Shown here: in pieces, positions 7,892 to 17,778 of the stretch
Layout: every line of letters begins with the position of its first letter
Numbering within the stretch: the first letter of the stretch is position 1
DNA from: Streptomyces tsukubensis
GTDB lineage: Bacteria; Actinomycetota; Actinomycetes; Streptomycetales; Streptomycetaceae
Assembly: GCF_003932715.1 (NCBI RefSeq)
Contig: NZ_CP020700.1
Location: forward strand, 4,610,501-4,674,500
Length of the DNA: 64,000 nucleotides
Reading direction: 5' to 3'
Made by a program: the position numbers and the translations under genes
Notes under the pieces: model-generated
Seen by the model: only the letters and a program-made list of their open reading frames with translations
Told to the model about the DNA's origin: nothing
Databases searched by the model: none

Positions 7892-9409
7892 TCAGAAGGG
7901 CTCGCGGTCCTCGTCACGGGCGGCACCGCGGCCGCTGTCACGGCCCCCGCCCCTGCCGCCCCGGGCGGCGGCTTCCCGGGCACCCCAGGGCGCACTCTCC
8001 GGTCCCTTGCCCGGGCCGTCGTTGTCGCCCCGCCGTCGGCCGCGCGGCAGGACCCGCAGGGCGTCGCCCATGTTCGCCACCTCGGTGACGGTCATTCCGG
8101 CCGGGACCTTGCCCGGATCGGCGGGCACCAGCGCATGGGTGAAGCCCAGGCGGTGGGCCTCGGCGAGCCGCCGCTGGACGCCGGTGACCCGCCGGACCTC
8201 GCCCGCCAGCCCGACCTCGCCGATGGCGACCAGGTTCTTCGGCAGCGGGGTGTCACTGGCGGCCGAGGCCAGCGCCAGCGCGATCGCCAGATCGGCGGCG
8301 GGCTCGGACAGCTTCACCCCGCCGACGGTGGCGCTGTAGATGTCCCGTTTGCCGAGGGCGCTGATCCGGCCGCGCTGCTCCAGCACCGCCAGCATCATCG
8401 ACACCCGGGAGGTCTCCAGACCCGAGGTGGTGCGCCGGGGCGAGGGGATCTGGGATTCGACGGTCAGCGCCTGCACCTCGGCCACCAGCGGTCGGCGGCC
8501 CTCCAGAGTGACCGTCAGACAGGTGCCGGGCACGGGCTCGTCGCGGCGGGTCAGAAAGAGCCCGGAGGGGTCGGTGAGACCGGTGATGCCCTCGTCGTGC
8601 AGTTCGAAGCAGCCGACCTCGTCCGTCGCCCCGTAGCGGTTCTTCACACCGCGCACCAGGCGCAGCCGGGCGTGCCGGTCGCCCTCGAAGTGCAGTACGA
8701 CGTCGACCAGGTGCTCCAGCAGCCGGGGACCGGCGATCGCGCCGTCCTTGGTGACATGGCCGACGAGCAGCGTCGACATGCCCCGCTCCTTGGAGGCCCG
8801 GATCAGGGCCCCGGCGACCTCCCGCACCTGTGCCATCCCGCCGGGCGCGCCGTCGATCTCCGGGGAGGCGATCGTCTGCACCGAGTCGAGGATCAGCAGG
8901 GACGGCTTCACCTCGTCGAGATGGCCGAGAACGGACGCGAGATTGGTCTCCGCGGCCAGATACAGATGGTCGTGCAGGGCGTTGATCCGGTCGGCCCGCA
9001 GCCGGACCTGGCCCGCGGACTCCTCGCCCGTCACATACAGCGTCGGATGCTCGGGGCCCGCGGCCTTGGCTGCGACGTCCAGCAGCAGCGTCGACTTGCC
9101 GACGCCAGGCTCCCCGGCGAGCAGCACCACGGCGCCCGGGACCAGCCCGCCGCCCAGCACCCGGTCCAGCTCGGGCACACCGGTGGAGCGGGCGGTCGCC
9201 TGCCGCCCGTCGACCTGGCCGATCGGGAGCGCGGGGGCGGAGACCCGCCCGGCGGCCGTGGTGCGCACAGCGGGCGCGGCCCCGTACTCCTCGACCGTCC
9301 CCCAGGCCTGGCACTCGGGGCAGCGGCCGAGCCACTTGGCGGTCGTCCAGCCGCATTCGGTGCAGCGGTAGGACGGACGGTCCTTCGCGGATTTGGTACG
9401 GGCAGCCAT
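7892..9409 (-). CDS. radA: DNA repair ATPase RadA (Sms)
   Basis: RecA-like recombination mediator and branch-migration helicase. The N-terminal zinc finger is C16-X2-C19-X10-C30-X2-C33. The Walker A motif is GEPGVGKST (about residues 95-103), and the RadA-specific KNRYG motif lies near residue 256. A Lon-protease-like domain occupies the C-terminal third. The start at 9409 (MAARTKSAKDRP) is chosen because the zinc finger follows at once. The 505-residue protein is longer than average owing to a Gly/Arg-rich tail of ~45 residues (AARGGRGGGRDSGRG). The 115-nt gap to disA is short enough for co-transcription. Confidence 0.96.
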   Translation of the reverse strand: MAARTKSAKDRPSYRCTECGWTTAKWLGRCPECQAWGTVEEYGAAPAVRTTAAGRVSAPALPIGQVDGRQATARSTGVPELDRVLGGGLVPGAVVLLAGEPGVGKSTLLLDVAAKAAGPEHPTLYVTGEESAGQVRLRADRINALHDHLYLAAETNLASVLGHLDEVKPSLLILDSVQTIASPEIDGAPGGMAQVREVAGALIRASKERGMSTLLVGHVTKDGAIAGPRLLEHLVDVVLHFEGDRHARLRLVRGVKNRYGATDEVGCFELHDEGITGLTDPSGLFLTRRDEPVPGTCLTVTLEGRRPLVAEVQALTVESQIPSPRRTTSGLETSRVSMMLAVLEQRGRISALGKRDIYSATVGGVKLSEPAADLAIALALASAASDTPLPKNLVAIGEVGLAGEVRRVTGVQRRLAEAHRLGFTHALVPADPGKVPAGMTVTEVANMGDALRVLPRGRRRGDNDGPGKGPESAPWGAREAAARGGRGGGRDSGRGAARDEDREPF

Positions 9410-9683
9410 GGGGAAACCGTAGCCGCCGCCACCGACAGCCACGGCCCCGGCGCTGCGGGGGCGGGCAGGCCGGCGGCGGGGTGCCGGGGGCGCGAGGCGG
9501 GTGGCCGCCGACCGCGCAGGGCCCGCAGCGCGGTACATCCGGTCCATGAATCGGCCCCAATGCCCAAGAAAGAGTGGGTGGAATGAACGATCCCTGTCCC
9601 CTTTTGAGCGAACTGTTCACCCGTAAGAATTAAAAGCTGGAAAGCGGTAAGAACGCCGTGCCCGGCCTGCCTACGGTCACCTG

Positions 9684-11930
9684 ATGACGAGCAGCTGGCC
9701 GAACCAGAGCAGTTGGCCGAACCAGGCCTCCCGCGCCCCGCGCGGTACCGGTGCCCACCGGTCGCGCCGCCGTACGCCCGGCGCGGCGCAGCAGCCGATG
9801 CCGCCCGCCGGGCCCGGCCGCGCCGGGGCGCAGCTGCCCGCGTCCCCGGCGGAATCCCGTGACCCGGGACGCCCGGCGGGACGGGACGGTGCCTTGGGCA
9901 GAGACCTGAACGGTGGCCCGGACGGTGGCCCGGACGGTGGTCGGGGCAGCGGCCCGGGCGGAGGCTTCGACGGGGGTCGGCACGGGGGGCGACACGGTGG
10001 CCCGGGCGGCAGCCCGCACAGTGCTCCGAGCGGTGGCACCGACGGCGTCCCGGTCGGCGGGCGCGCGGACCTCGGCCCGGAGACCGTCCCCGACCGGGCC
10101 CGGGACGCCGACCGCGGCCGGGACCCCGACCGGGCCCGTCCCCCGGGCCGGGCACGTTACGGACAGCGGTACGAGCCGTATCTCGACGGCCTCTTCACCT
10201 ACTGCCTCTCCGTGCTCTGCGACCACGACAGCGCCACCGCCGCCCTCGGCGAGGTGCTCGCCACCGCCGAACGCCACCACGGACGCGCCCCCGGCGAAGG
10301 CCCCGCAGACCGGCCCGCAGACCGGCCCGCAGACCGGCCCGCAGACCGGCCCGGGGCCCGGCCCGGCGACGGCCGTACCGCGGACGACGACCCCGCCCCC
10401 GGCCGGAAGGCCTGGCTGTACGCCCTGGCCCGCTGGACCTGCCGGCGGCGCCTCGCCGAACAGCGGCGGGCCCGCCACGGAGCGCACACCGGCAGGCGCG
10501 CCCGCGTGTTCCGTACCTCCCCCGCACCCAGCCCCGCGCCCGGTGCCGAACCGGGCACCGGCCAGGCCGCGGAGTCCGACCCCGCCGCCCGCCACCGCGC
10601 ACAGCTCGCGCTCCTCGCCTGGCCCGAGGCCGCGGGCACCACCCCCGAGCAGCGCGAAGCGCTCGAACTCTCCGTCCGCCACGGACTGGGCCCCCGCGAG
10701 ATCGCCGCCGTCCTCTCCCTCGACCCGGCCCGGGCCCGTGAACTGATCGCCACCGCCGGCTGCGAGCTGGAACGCACCCGCGCCGCCCTCGCCGTCGTCG
10801 GCTCCGGCGACTGTCCCGCCGTGGCCGGACTCATCGGGGACGACCGCGTCCTGCTCTCCGCCGCGCTCCGCACCGAGCTCGTCCGCCATGTCGACGACTG
10901 CCCCCGCTGCCGCCGCGCCGCCGAACGCGCCGAGGCCCGCGGCCCCTGGCCCGGCGCGGCCCCCCGCCCCGGCACCCTGCCGGTGCCGGCGGCCGAGCGC
11001 CCGGCCGCGTACGCGGCGATGCGCACCGCCCGCGCGGGCCGCACCCGCGCCACCACACCCCGTTTCGGCCCCGGCGGCTTCCCCCGCGACCCCAAGGACC
11101 ACGCGGCCCGGCGCGAGAAATTCCGGGCCCGCGCCCTGACCACCACGGTCGTCGCCACCGTCGTCGCGGCACCCGTACTCGCCCTGTGGGCCGCCTACCG
11201 CGGCGCCCCGCTCACGGGCGAGCCCCATGCCGGGCCCGCCGTCACCGCGTCCGAGGAAGCCGACGGCGCGCACCGGGGCCGCTCCGGCCACCCCTACACC
11301 CCCGGCGATCGGTACGACCGCCACGAGAACACCGGCAGCGCCGTGCCCGGCAGCCACCGCGGGGTCTCCGTGGAGGTCGTCAGCAGCGGCACGCCCGTAC
11401 CCCCGGCGCGCCCCGGCGCACCCGCTCCCGGCCGCCTCGGCCTGACCGCGCGGGCGTACGGCGACACCACCCGGCTCACTCTCACCGCCTCCGGCGCCGC
11501 CCCCGTCGTCTGGTCGGCCCGGACGGGTGTCTCCTGGCTGCAGCTCAGCCGCTCCTCGGGGGTGCTGCACCCGGGGGAGTCCGTCACCGTGCTGGTGACC
11601 GTCGTGCCGGACCGGGAACCGGCCGGCCCGTGGCGCGCGTATCTGCGGGTCGAGCCGACGGGTGCCGTGCTCCGCATCGACGGCCGGGGCGCCCCGGAAC
11701 ACTCCCCGGACCCGGGCCCCCATCCCACCAGGCCCACCCGGCCGGGTCTGCCGACCGGACGGCCCTCGTCACCCGGCCCGGACCCGAGCCCCACGGCGAC
11801 CGCGAGCCCGACGCCCACCCCGACTCCGTCCCCGACCGCGAGCGAACCGCAGGCGTCCCCGTCGCCCACCCCGAGCCCCACGGACCCGGACCCGGGCGCC
11901 TCGCCCACCGACGGAGCCCCGCCCCCCTAG
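9684..11930 (+). CDS. Sigma-like / zinc-motif / transmembrane / BACON fusion protein
   Basis: 748-residue protein with an unusual domain order. A disordered Gly/Pro/Arg-rich N-terminus (1-150) is followed by a sigma-region-2-like helix set near 155-200 (RYEPYLDGLFTYCLSVLC). A region-4-like helix-turn-helix follows at about 320-370 (EQREALELSVRHGLGPREIA). Next is an HX3CX2C motif (HVDDCPRC, ~400), the hallmark of zinc anti-sigma factors, then one membrane helix (~487-503), a BACON-type beta domain (~580-665, WSARTGVSWLQLSRSSGVLHP), and a Pro/Thr/Ser-rich tail. PGAP-type annotation would read BACON domain-containing protein. I infer a membrane-tethered sensor-regulator with sigma and anti-sigma parts on one chain. 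Whether it binds DNA or core polymerase is unknown. Confidence 0.8.
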   Translation: MTSSWPNQSSWPNQASRAPRGTGAHRSRRRTPGAAQQPMPPAGPGRAGAQLPASPAESRDPGRPAGRDGALGRDLNGGPDGGPDGGRGSGPGGGFDGGRHGGRHGGPGGSPHSAPSGGTDGVPVGGRADLGPETVPDRARDADRGRDPDRARPPGRARYGQRYEPYLDGLFTYCLSVLCDHDSATAALGEVLATAERHHGRAPGEGPADRPADRPADRPADRPGARPGDGRTADDDPAPGRKAWLYALARWTCRRRLAEQRRARHGAHTGRRARVFRTSPAPSPAPGAEPGTGQAAESDPAARHRAQLALLAWPEAAGTTPEQREALELSVRHGLGPREIAAVLSLDPARARELIATAGCELERTRAALAVVGSGDCPAVAGLIGDDRVLLSAALRTELVRHVDDCPRCRRAAERAEARGPWPGAAPRPGTLPVPAAERPAAYAAMRTARAGRTRATTPRFGPGGFPRDPKDHAARREKFRARALTTTVVATVVAAPVLALWAAYRGAPLTGEPHAGPAVTASEEADGAHRGRSGHPYTPGDRYDRHENTGSAVPGSHRGVSVEVVSSGTPVPPARPGAPAPGRLGLTARAYGDTTRLTLTASGAAPVVWSARTGVSWLQLSRSSGVLHPGESVTVLVTVVPDREPAGPWRAYLRVEPTGAVLRIDGRGAPEHSPDPGPHPTRPTRPGLPTGRPSSPGPDPSPTATASPTPTPTPSPTASEPQASPSPTPSPTDPDPGASPTDGAPPP
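10305..10352 (+). repeat. Four tandem 12-bp repeats within a coding sequence
   Basis: Four exact copies of GCAGACCGGCCC, encoding repeated Ala-Asp-Arg-Pro units in the linker of the sigma-like/BACON protein. In frame, so length changes would keep the protein intact. Confidence 0.85.
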
Positions 11931-11936
11931 GCCGTG

Positions 11937-12803
11937 TCAGCTCCCGCCGCAGCCCCCGGCACCCGCGCCGTCCGCCGGATGCGGTGCCAGCAGCGGAAGC
12001 TGCGACGCCAGCCGCGCCTCGCACAGCTCCACCAGCACCCCGTACGCCTCCTTGCCCATCAGCTCCGTCAGCTCGGGCCGGTACGACACGTACACCGGCT
12101 CGCCCGCACCGTGCGCCGAGGTCGCCGACGTGCACCACCAGTGCAGATCGTGACCGCCGGGGCCCCAGCCCCGGCGGTCGTACTCACCGATGGAGATCTG
12201 GAGCACCTTGGTGTCGTCGGGCCGCTCGATCCAGTCGTACGACCGGCGGACCGGCAGCTGCCAGCACACGTCCGGCTTGGTCTCCAGCGGCTCCCGCCCT
12301 TCCTTCAGCGCCAGGATGTGCAGCGCACAGCCCGCGCCCCCGGCGAACCCGGGACGGTTCTGGAAGATGCACGACCCCTTCCAGCGGCGGGTCTGCCGCG
12401 CCCCGCCCTCACCTTCGTCGTCATCAGCGTCATCATCGGGGGCTTCCTCCACCCAGCCTGTCGCCGTCCCCTCACCGTGGAACTGCCACAGCTCCGGCGT
12501 GAGCCTGGCCACATGGCCGGCGACCCGCTCCTCGTCCTCCTCGTCCGAGAAGTGCGCCCCGAGCGTGCAGCAGCCGTCGGCCGCGCGACCCGCCTGGATG
12601 CCCTGGCAGCCGCTGCCGAAGATGCAGCTCCAGCGCGAGGTCAGCCAGGTCAGATCGCAGCGGAAGACCTGTTCGTCGTCGGCGGGATCGGGAAACTCCA
12701 CCCAGGCCCGCGGAAAGTCCAGTCCGACCTCGTCACTGGGGGCCGGGGCCGGACCCCCGGAGCGCTCTGCTTTGCCCGGCTTCGCCTTTTTCGTCTTTGG
12801 CAC
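11937..12803 (-). CDS. Conserved Cys-rich hypothetical protein
   Basis: 288 residues starting at GTG. A Cys-rich module near residues 48-85 ([26 protein letters not shown]) and later Cys/His pairs ([29 protein letters not shown]) suggest a metal-binding fold of the YkgJ/DUF3109 kind, in which Cys residues bind zinc or an iron-sulphur centre; that assignment is inference. No signal peptide. An acidic linker ([10 protein letters not shown]) separates the two Cys groups. It converges on the BACON gene with a 6-nt gap and is divergent from the Ppx/GppA-like gene. Function unknown. Confidence 0.75.
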   Translation of the reverse strand: MPKTKKAKPGKAERSGGPAPAPSDEVGLDFPRAWVEFPDPADDEQVFRCDLTWLTSRWSCIFGSGCQGIQAGRAADGCCTLGAHFSDEEDEERVAGHVARLTPELWQFHGEGTATGWVEEAPDDDADDDEGEGGARQTRRWKGSCIFQNRPGFAGGAGCALHILALKEGREPLETKPDVCWQLPVRRSYDWIERPDDTKVLQISIGEYDRRGWGPGGHDLHWWCTSATSAHGAGEPVYVSYRPELTELMGKEAYGVLVELCEARLASQLPLLAPHPADGAGAGGCGGS

Positions 12804-12844
12804 AGGTCAAGGGTATGTCCGCGACCGCAGTAGCGTTCGTACTC

Positions 12845-13804
12845 ATGAGACTCGGAGTCCTCGACGTCGGTTCGAACACAGTGCACCTGCTGGTGGTGGA
12901 CGCCCACCCCGGCGCCCGCCCGCTGCCCGCCCACTCGTACAAAGCGGAACTGCGCCTCGCCGAACTGCTCGACGAGCACGGCGCGATCAGCGCCGCCGGG
13001 ATAAAGCGGCTGATCGGCACCATCGGCCGGGCCATGCAGACCGCCGAGGACCAGGGCTGCCAGCAGGTGCTCTCCTTCGCCACCTCCGCGGTGCGCGAGG
13101 CCAGCAACGCCGATCTCGTCCTCGCCCGGGTGAAGGCGGAGACCGGCGTCGAGCTGGAGGTACTCACCGGCGCGGACGAGGCCCGCCTCACCTTCCTCGC
13201 CGTCCGCCGCTGGTTCGGCTGGTCCGCGGGGAAGCTGCTGGTCCTCGATATCGGCGGCGGTTCGCTGGAGATCGCCTACGGCATCGACGAGGAGCCCGAC
13301 GCGGCCGTCTCGCTGCCGCTGGGCGCCGGACGGCTGACCGCCGGAATGCTGCCCGGCGACCCGCCGGACGCCGAGGCGGTACGGGCGCTCCGCCGCCATG
13401 TCCGCGCCGAGATCGCCAGTACGGTGGGCGAATTCAGCCGCTTCGGGCGCCCCGACCACATCGTGGCCACCTCCAAGACCTTCAAGCAGCTGGCCCGGAT
13501 CGCGGGCGCCGCCCGGGACGCCGACGGGCTCTATGTCCACCGCGAGCTGAGCCACAAGGCCGTCACGGACTGGGTTCCCAAGCTGGCCGCGATGACCGCC
13601 GACCAGCGCGCCGAACTGCCCGGGGTCTCCGTGGGCCGCGCCCGCCAGCTGCTGGCCGGGGCCCTGGTCGCGGAAGGCGCCATGGACCTCTTCGGCGCCC
13701 AGGAGGTCGAGATCTGCCCGTGGGCGCTGCGCGAGGGCGTCATCCTGCGCCGTCTGGACCACCTCCCGGCCGCCCCCGCGGTGGGCCCGGCGGTCCGCTC
13801 GTAA
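12845..13804 (+). CDS. Ppx/GppA-type phosphatase
   Basis: Exopolyphosphatase or guanosine-pentaphosphate phosphohydrolase-like protein of 319 residues, acting on polyphosphate or pppGpp. The sugar-kinase/actin-like fold is evident: phosphate loop 1 [16 protein letters not shown] at the N-terminus, [16 protein letters not shown], and the second phosphate loop [15 protein letters not shown] (~residues 134-148). The ATG at 12845 is chosen because the phosphate loop begins four residues later; upstream in-frame starts would overlap the divergent gene's promoter. No HD domain, so it is the short actinobacterial form. Substrate preference cannot be read from sequence. Confidence 0.9.
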   Translation: MRLGVLDVGSNTVHLLVVDAHPGARPLPAHSYKAELRLAELLDEHGAISAAGIKRLIGTIGRAMQTAEDQGCQQVLSFATSAVREASNADLVLARVKAETGVELEVLTGADEARLTFLAVRRWFGWSAGKLLVLDIGGGSLEIAYGIDEEPDAAVSLPLGAGRLTAGMLPGDPPDAEAVRALRRHVRAEIASTVGEFSRFGRPDHIVATSKTFKQLARIAGAARDADGLYVHRELSHKAVTDWVPKLAAMTADQRAELPGVSVGRARQLLAGALVAEGAMDLFGAQEVEICPWALREGVILRRLDHLPAAPAVGPAVRS

Positions 13805-13961
13805 GCACCCGGCCCCGCCCGGCACCCCGCCCGGCCTCCCGCTCATCAGCGCCCCGCCCCGCCCGGCGCCCGGGCGGGCCCGCCGGGCTGTGTTTCGCGC
13901 TGCGGTTCGCGCCGCATTGCGCACCGCCCGGAGCCGGGGCCCGGGCCCGTACCCTGTCTCC

Positions 13962-14909
13962 GTGGCAGAAGTGGCGACAGGGACGGGCACGGACGGGACG
14001 GCGGACCGCGCCCCACGGGCGGACGGCGCCGTGCGCCGGGACATCCTCCGGGCGCCCGGCCCCCAGGTGCTGCTCTCCACCGCCTCCGTCTATCCGGAGT
14101 CCACCGCCACCGCCTTCGAGATCGCCGCCCGCCTCGGCTACGACGGCGTCGAGGTGATGGTCTGGACGGACCCGGTCAGCCAGGACGTGGAGGCGCTGCG
14201 CGGCCTCGCCGACTACCACGCGATGCCGATCCGGGCGGTCCACGCGCCCTGTCTGCTGATCACCCAGCGGGTCTGGTCCACCGACCCGTGGGTCAAGCTC
14301 CAGCGGGCCCGGGCCGCCGCCGAGACCCTGGGCGCGTCGACCGTCGTCGTCCATCCGCCGTTCCGCTGGCAGCGGCAGTACGCCCGCGACTTCGTCGAGG
14401 GCATCTGGCGGATGGCGGACGAGACGGATGTCCGGTTCGCGGTGGAGAACATGTACCCGTGGCGCTACCGGGACCGCGAGATGCTCGCGTACGCCCCCGA
14501 ATGGGACGTCACCAAGGACGACTACCGCCACTTCACGATCGACCTCTCCCATACGGCGACCGCCCGGACCGACACCCTGGCCATGGTCGACCGCATGGGC
14601 GACCGGCTCGGCCATGTGCACATGGCCGACGGCAAGGGGTCCGCGAAGGACGAACACCTGGTGCCGGGCCGCGGCGACCAGCCCTGCGCGGAGCTGCTCA
14701 GGCGGCTCTCCGACAGCGGCTACGAAGGCCATGTGGTCATCGAGGTCAATACCCGGCGGGCGATGTCGTCGGCCGAACGCGAGGCCGATCTCGCGGAGGC
14801 GCTGGCCTTCACCCGGCTCCATCTGTCCGCCGCGGCGGCGGAGCGCCCGGACGCCGGGGCGGGCCTCGCGGATGGCGGCGGCACAGGCCGGGGAGTGCGC
14901 CGCGCATGA
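13962..14909 (+). CDS. Sugar phosphate isomerase/epimerase (AP endonuclease 2 fold)
   Basis: 315-residue TIM-barrel protein of the xylose-isomerase-like superfamily. Metal-ligand regions are recognisable: [17 protein letters not shown] (Glu), FTIDLSHT (Asp/His), GHVHMADG and EVNTRR (Glu near the C-terminus). The GTG at 13962 is chosen because the conserved [12 protein letters not shown] segment follows a short variable tail. The stop overlaps the next gene's ATG (ATGA), so it is coupled to a TetR-family regulator. The substrate is unknown. Confidence 0.87.
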   Translation: MAEVATGTGTDGTADRAPRADGAVRRDILRAPGPQVLLSTASVYPESTATAFEIAARLGYDGVEVMVWTDPVSQDVEALRGLADYHAMPIRAVHAPCLLITQRVWSTDPWVKLQRARAAAETLGASTVVVHPPFRWQRQYARDFVEGIWRMADETDVRFAVENMYPWRYRDREMLAYAPEWDVTKDDYRHFTIDLSHTATARTDTLAMVDRMGDRLGHVHMADGKGSAKDEHLVPGRGDQPCAELLRRLSDSGYEGHVVIEVNTRRAMSSAEREADLAEALAFTRLHLSAAAAERPDAGAGLADGGGTGRGVRRA

Positions 14910-15646
14910 CGGACGCCACAAACACCCCAGAACCCCCAAACACCCCGCCCGACTCCTCCCGCTCCGGAGGTACGGCCGCTTCCGCGGGAGCACCGCCCCG
15001 CCGCGGCCGCGGCCGCCCGGCCCGTACCGAAGCCCCCGAGGGCCCCGGCGCCCGGGAGCGGATCCTGTACGCGGCCCGGGAACAGTTCGCCGAGCGCGGC
15101 TACGACAAGGCCACCATGCGCGGGATCGCCCGGGCGGCGGGCGTGGACGCGGCCCTGGTCCACCACTACTTCGGTACGAAGGACGACGTCTTCGCCGCGG
15201 CCGTCGAGACCTCCTTCGAACCCGCGGCGGCGCTCGCGGCGATCTTCGGCGACACACCGCCCGGGGGGCCCGCGGCCGGAGCGGCCCCGGACCTGGACGG
15301 TATCGGCGAGCGGCTCGCCCGCTTCTACCTGGGAGTATGGGAGAACCCTGGCTCCCGCGCCCCGCTCCTCGCGATCGTCCGGTCGGCCCTCACCAACGAG
15401 GCCGCCGCGGCCGTCTTCCGGGATTTCGTACTGAACAGGCTGCTGGCGCGGGTCGCGGAGCGGCTCGCGGTCCCGGACCCGCGGCTGCGGGCCGAGCTGG
15501 CGGCGGCCCAGATGATCGGGGTCACGATCCTGCGGTACGTGCTCCGCACCGAGCCGCTCGCGTCGGCCGATCCGGAGGAGGTCGTCCGGCTGGTGGCCCC
15601 GGCCCTCCAGCACCATCTGACCGGGGAGGGCCCGGCCGGGCCCTGA
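14906..15646 (+). CDS. TetR-family transcriptional regulator
   Basis: 246 residues. After a disordered Pro/Ser/Arg-rich N-terminus of ~45 residues comes a standard TetR helix-turn-helix ([20 protein letters not shown] ... [20 protein letters not shown], about residues 50-95), then a ligand-binding helical domain. The C-terminal half ([21 protein letters not shown]) resembles the TetR_C subfamily common in actinobacteria. The ATG overlaps the stop of the isomerase gene, so it probably regulates its own operon. No obvious operator palindrome was found nearby. Confidence 0.92.
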   Translation: MTDATNTPEPPNTPPDSSRSGGTAASAGAPPRRGRGRPARTEAPEGPGARERILYAAREQFAERGYDKATMRGIARAAGVDAALVHHYFGTKDDVFAAAVETSFEPAAALAAIFGDTPPGGPAAGAAPDLDGIGERLARFYLGVWENPGSRAPLLAIVRSALTNEAAAAVFRDFVLNRLLARVAERLAVPDPRLRAELAAAQMIGVTILRYVLRTEPLASADPEEVVRLVAPALQHHLTGEGPAGP

Positions 15647-15730
15647 GACGCGAGACCCCCGCGCCCGCCCGCCGCGGTGCCACGGACCCGTACCCCGTCT
15701 CGTCCCGTCCCGTATCCGATCCCGTATTCC

Positions 15731-15768
15731 GGACAGAATGTCCAGATCTTGGAGTCCGGGCGTAGGAT
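15731..15768 (+). promoter_or_regulatory. Candidate ilvD promoter with small palindrome
   Basis: GGACA-GAA-TGTCC (15731-15743) overlaps a possible -35 (TGTCCA, 15739-15744), with TAGGAT (15763-15768) at 18-nt spacing. The ATG follows at 15805 behind GAGGAG. The operator role is inference. Confidence 0.45.
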
Positions 15769-15804
15769 TTCTCCATTGACCGACCTACCGAGGAGCGAGC
15801 GACG

Positions 15805-17655
15805 ATGCCCGAGCTGAGGTCCCGCACAGTCACCCACGGCCGGAATATGGCAGGGGCCCGCGCCCTGATGCGCGCCTCGGGCGTAGCGAGCGCGGACATC
15901 GGCAAGCCGATCATCGCCGTGGCGAACTCCTTCACCGAGTTCGTCCCCGGGCATACCCACCTCCAGCCGGTCGGGCGGATCGTCAGCGAGGCGATCAAGG
16001 CCGCGGGCGCGGTCCCGCGCGAGTTCAACACCATCGCGGTCGACGACGGCATCGCCATGGGCCACGGCGGAATGCTGTACTCCCTCCCCTCCCGCGACCT
16101 GATCGCGGACAGTGTGGAGTACATGGTCGAGGCGCACTGCGCCGACGCCCTGATCTGCATCTCCAACTGCGACAAGATCACCCCGGGCATGCTCAACGCC
16201 GCCCTGCGCCTGAACATCCCGACGGTCTTCGTCTCCGGCGGTCCGATGGAGGCCGGCCGGGCGACCCTGGTCAACGGCACGGTCCGCAAGCTCGACCTGA
16301 TCAACGCCATGGTCGACGCGGTCGACGAGAGCGTCTCCGACGAGGACCTGCTCCGCGTCGAGGAGAACGCCTGTCCGACCTGCGGCTCCTGTTCCGGCAT
16401 GTTCACCGCCAACTCGATGAACTGCCTCACCGAGGCCATGGGGCTCTCCCTGCCGGGCAACGGCTCGGTCCTCGCCACCCACACCGCCCGCCGCGCCCTG
16501 TACGAGAACGCGGGCCGTACGGTCGTCGAGATCACCCAGCGGTACTACGAGCAGGACGACGCGAGCGTCCTGCCCCGGAACATCGCGACCCGCGCCGCCT
16601 TCGACAACGCCATGGCCCTCGATATCGCCATGGGCGGCTCGACGAACACGATCCTCCATCTGCTGGCCGCCGCGCAGGAGGCCGAGCTGGACTACGGTCT
16701 CGACGACATCGACGCCGTGTCGCGCCGGGTGCCGTGCCTGGCGAAGGTCGCGCCGAACGTCGCGCCCCAGGGCACGTACTACATGGAGGACGTCCACCGG
16801 GCCGGCGGCATCCCCGCCATCCTCGGCGAGCTGTACCGCGCCGGGCTGCTGAACCAGGACGTCCACACCGTCCACTCGCCCTCCATCAAGCAGTGGCTGG
16901 ACACCTGGGACGTCCGCGGCGGCTCCCCGTCCGCCGAGGCCGTCGAGCTGTGGCACGCGGCCCCCGGCTGCGTCCGCTCCGCCGAGGCGTTCTCCCAGTC
17001 CGAGCGGTGGGAGACCCTCGACACCGACGCGGCGAACGGCTGCATCCGCGACGCCGCCCACGCGTACAGCAAGGACGGCGGTCTCGCCGTGCTGAAGGGC
17101 AATCTGGCGGTCGACGGCTGTGTGGTGAAGACCGCGGGCGTCGACGAGTCGATCTGGACCTTCGAGGGCCCGGCCGTGGTCTGCGAATCGCAGGACGAGG
17201 CCGTCGACAAGATCCTCCGCAAGGAGATCACCGCGGGCGACGTCGTCGTCATCCGCTACGAGGGCCCCAGGGGCGGTCCCGGGATGCAGGAGATGCTCTA
17301 CCCGACGTCCTTCCTCAAGGGCCGGGGCCTGGGCAAGGTCTGTGCGCTGGTGACCGACGGCCGGTTCTCCGGCGGTACGTCGGGCCTGTCCATCGGTCAT
17401 GCGTCGCCCGAGGCGGCTTCGGGCGGCACGATCGCCCTGGTCGAGGACGGCGACCGGATCCGTATCGACATCCCCGGCCGTTCGATCGAACTGCTGGTGC
17501 CGGAGGAGGAGCTGGCGGCCCGCCGGGAGGCGCTGGGCGGGGTGTACGCGCCCAAGTCGCGCGAGCGGAAGGTGTCGGCGGCGCTGCGGGCGTACGCGGC
17601 GATGGCGACGAGCGCCGACAAGGGTGCGGTGCGGGACGTCTCCCGCCTGGGCTGA
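15805..17655 (+). CDS. ilvD: Dihydroxy-acid dehydratase IlvD
   Basis: Iron-sulphur dehydratase converting 2,3-dihydroxy-isovalerate and 2,3-dihydroxy-3-methylvalerate to the 2-oxo acids in valine, leucine and isoleucine synthesis. 616 residues, the usual length of the long (E. coli-like) class. Cluster ligands are visible: Cys122 in [10 protein letters not shown] and the CPTCGSCSG group (Cys190, 193, 196). Other conserved motifs are [29 protein letters not shown] and [11 protein letters not shown]. The start is clear, with GAGGAG 13 nt upstream and the family-typical [19 protein letters not shown]-terminus. It stands alone, not in an ilv operon. Confidence 0.98.
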   Translation: MPELRSRTVTHGRNMAGARALMRASGVASADIGKPIIAVANSFTEFVPGHTHLQPVGRIVSEAIKAAGAVPREFNTIAVDDGIAMGHGGMLYSLPSRDLIADSVEYMVEAHCADALICISNCDKITPGMLNAALRLNIPTVFVSGGPMEAGRATLVNGTVRKLDLINAMVDAVDESVSDEDLLRVEENACPTCGSCSGMFTANSMNCLTEAMGLSLPGNGSVLATHTARRALYENAGRTVVEITQRYYEQDDASVLPRNIATRAAFDNAMALDIAMGGSTNTILHLLAAAQEAELDYGLDDIDAVSRRVPCLAKVAPNVAPQGTYYMEDVHRAGGIPAILGELYRAGLLNQDVHTVHSPSIKQWLDTWDVRGGSPSAEAVELWHAAPGCVRSAEAFSQSERWETLDTDAANGCIRDAAHAYSKDGGLAVLKGNLAVDGCVVKTAGVDESIWTFEGPAVVCESQDEAVDKILRKEITAGDVVVIRYEGPRGGPGMQEMLYPTSFLKGRGLGKVCALVTDGRFSGGTSGLSIGHASPEAASGGTIALVEDGDRIRIDIPGRSIELLVPEEELAARREALGGVYAPKSRERKVSAALRAYAAMATSADKGAVRDVSRLG

Positions 17656-17705
17656 CCGCGGCGGCGCTCCCGCCCGGCCCCGCGCGGGTCCTTCTCTGTC
17701 CGGCC

Positions 17706-17741
17706 GGTGGCCGGGATCCCTCACCGGGGGTCCCGGCCACC
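17706..17741. terminator. Bidirectional terminator-like hairpin
   Basis: 15-bp stem beginning GGTGGCCGGG with one mismatch, between the convergent ilvD and kinase genes. Confidence 0.8.
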
Positions 17742-17778
17742 GCCGTATCCGGCGCCCCGGCGGGACCGGGCCCGCCGT

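Noticed and set aside
10305..10352. CRISPR-like array
   Set aside because: The four 12-bp units are adjacent without spacers and are an in-frame coding repeat.
15325..17724. 799-codon minus-strand open frame opposite ilvD
   Set aside because: Antisense to a fully conserved ilvD; stop-free only because of codon bias.
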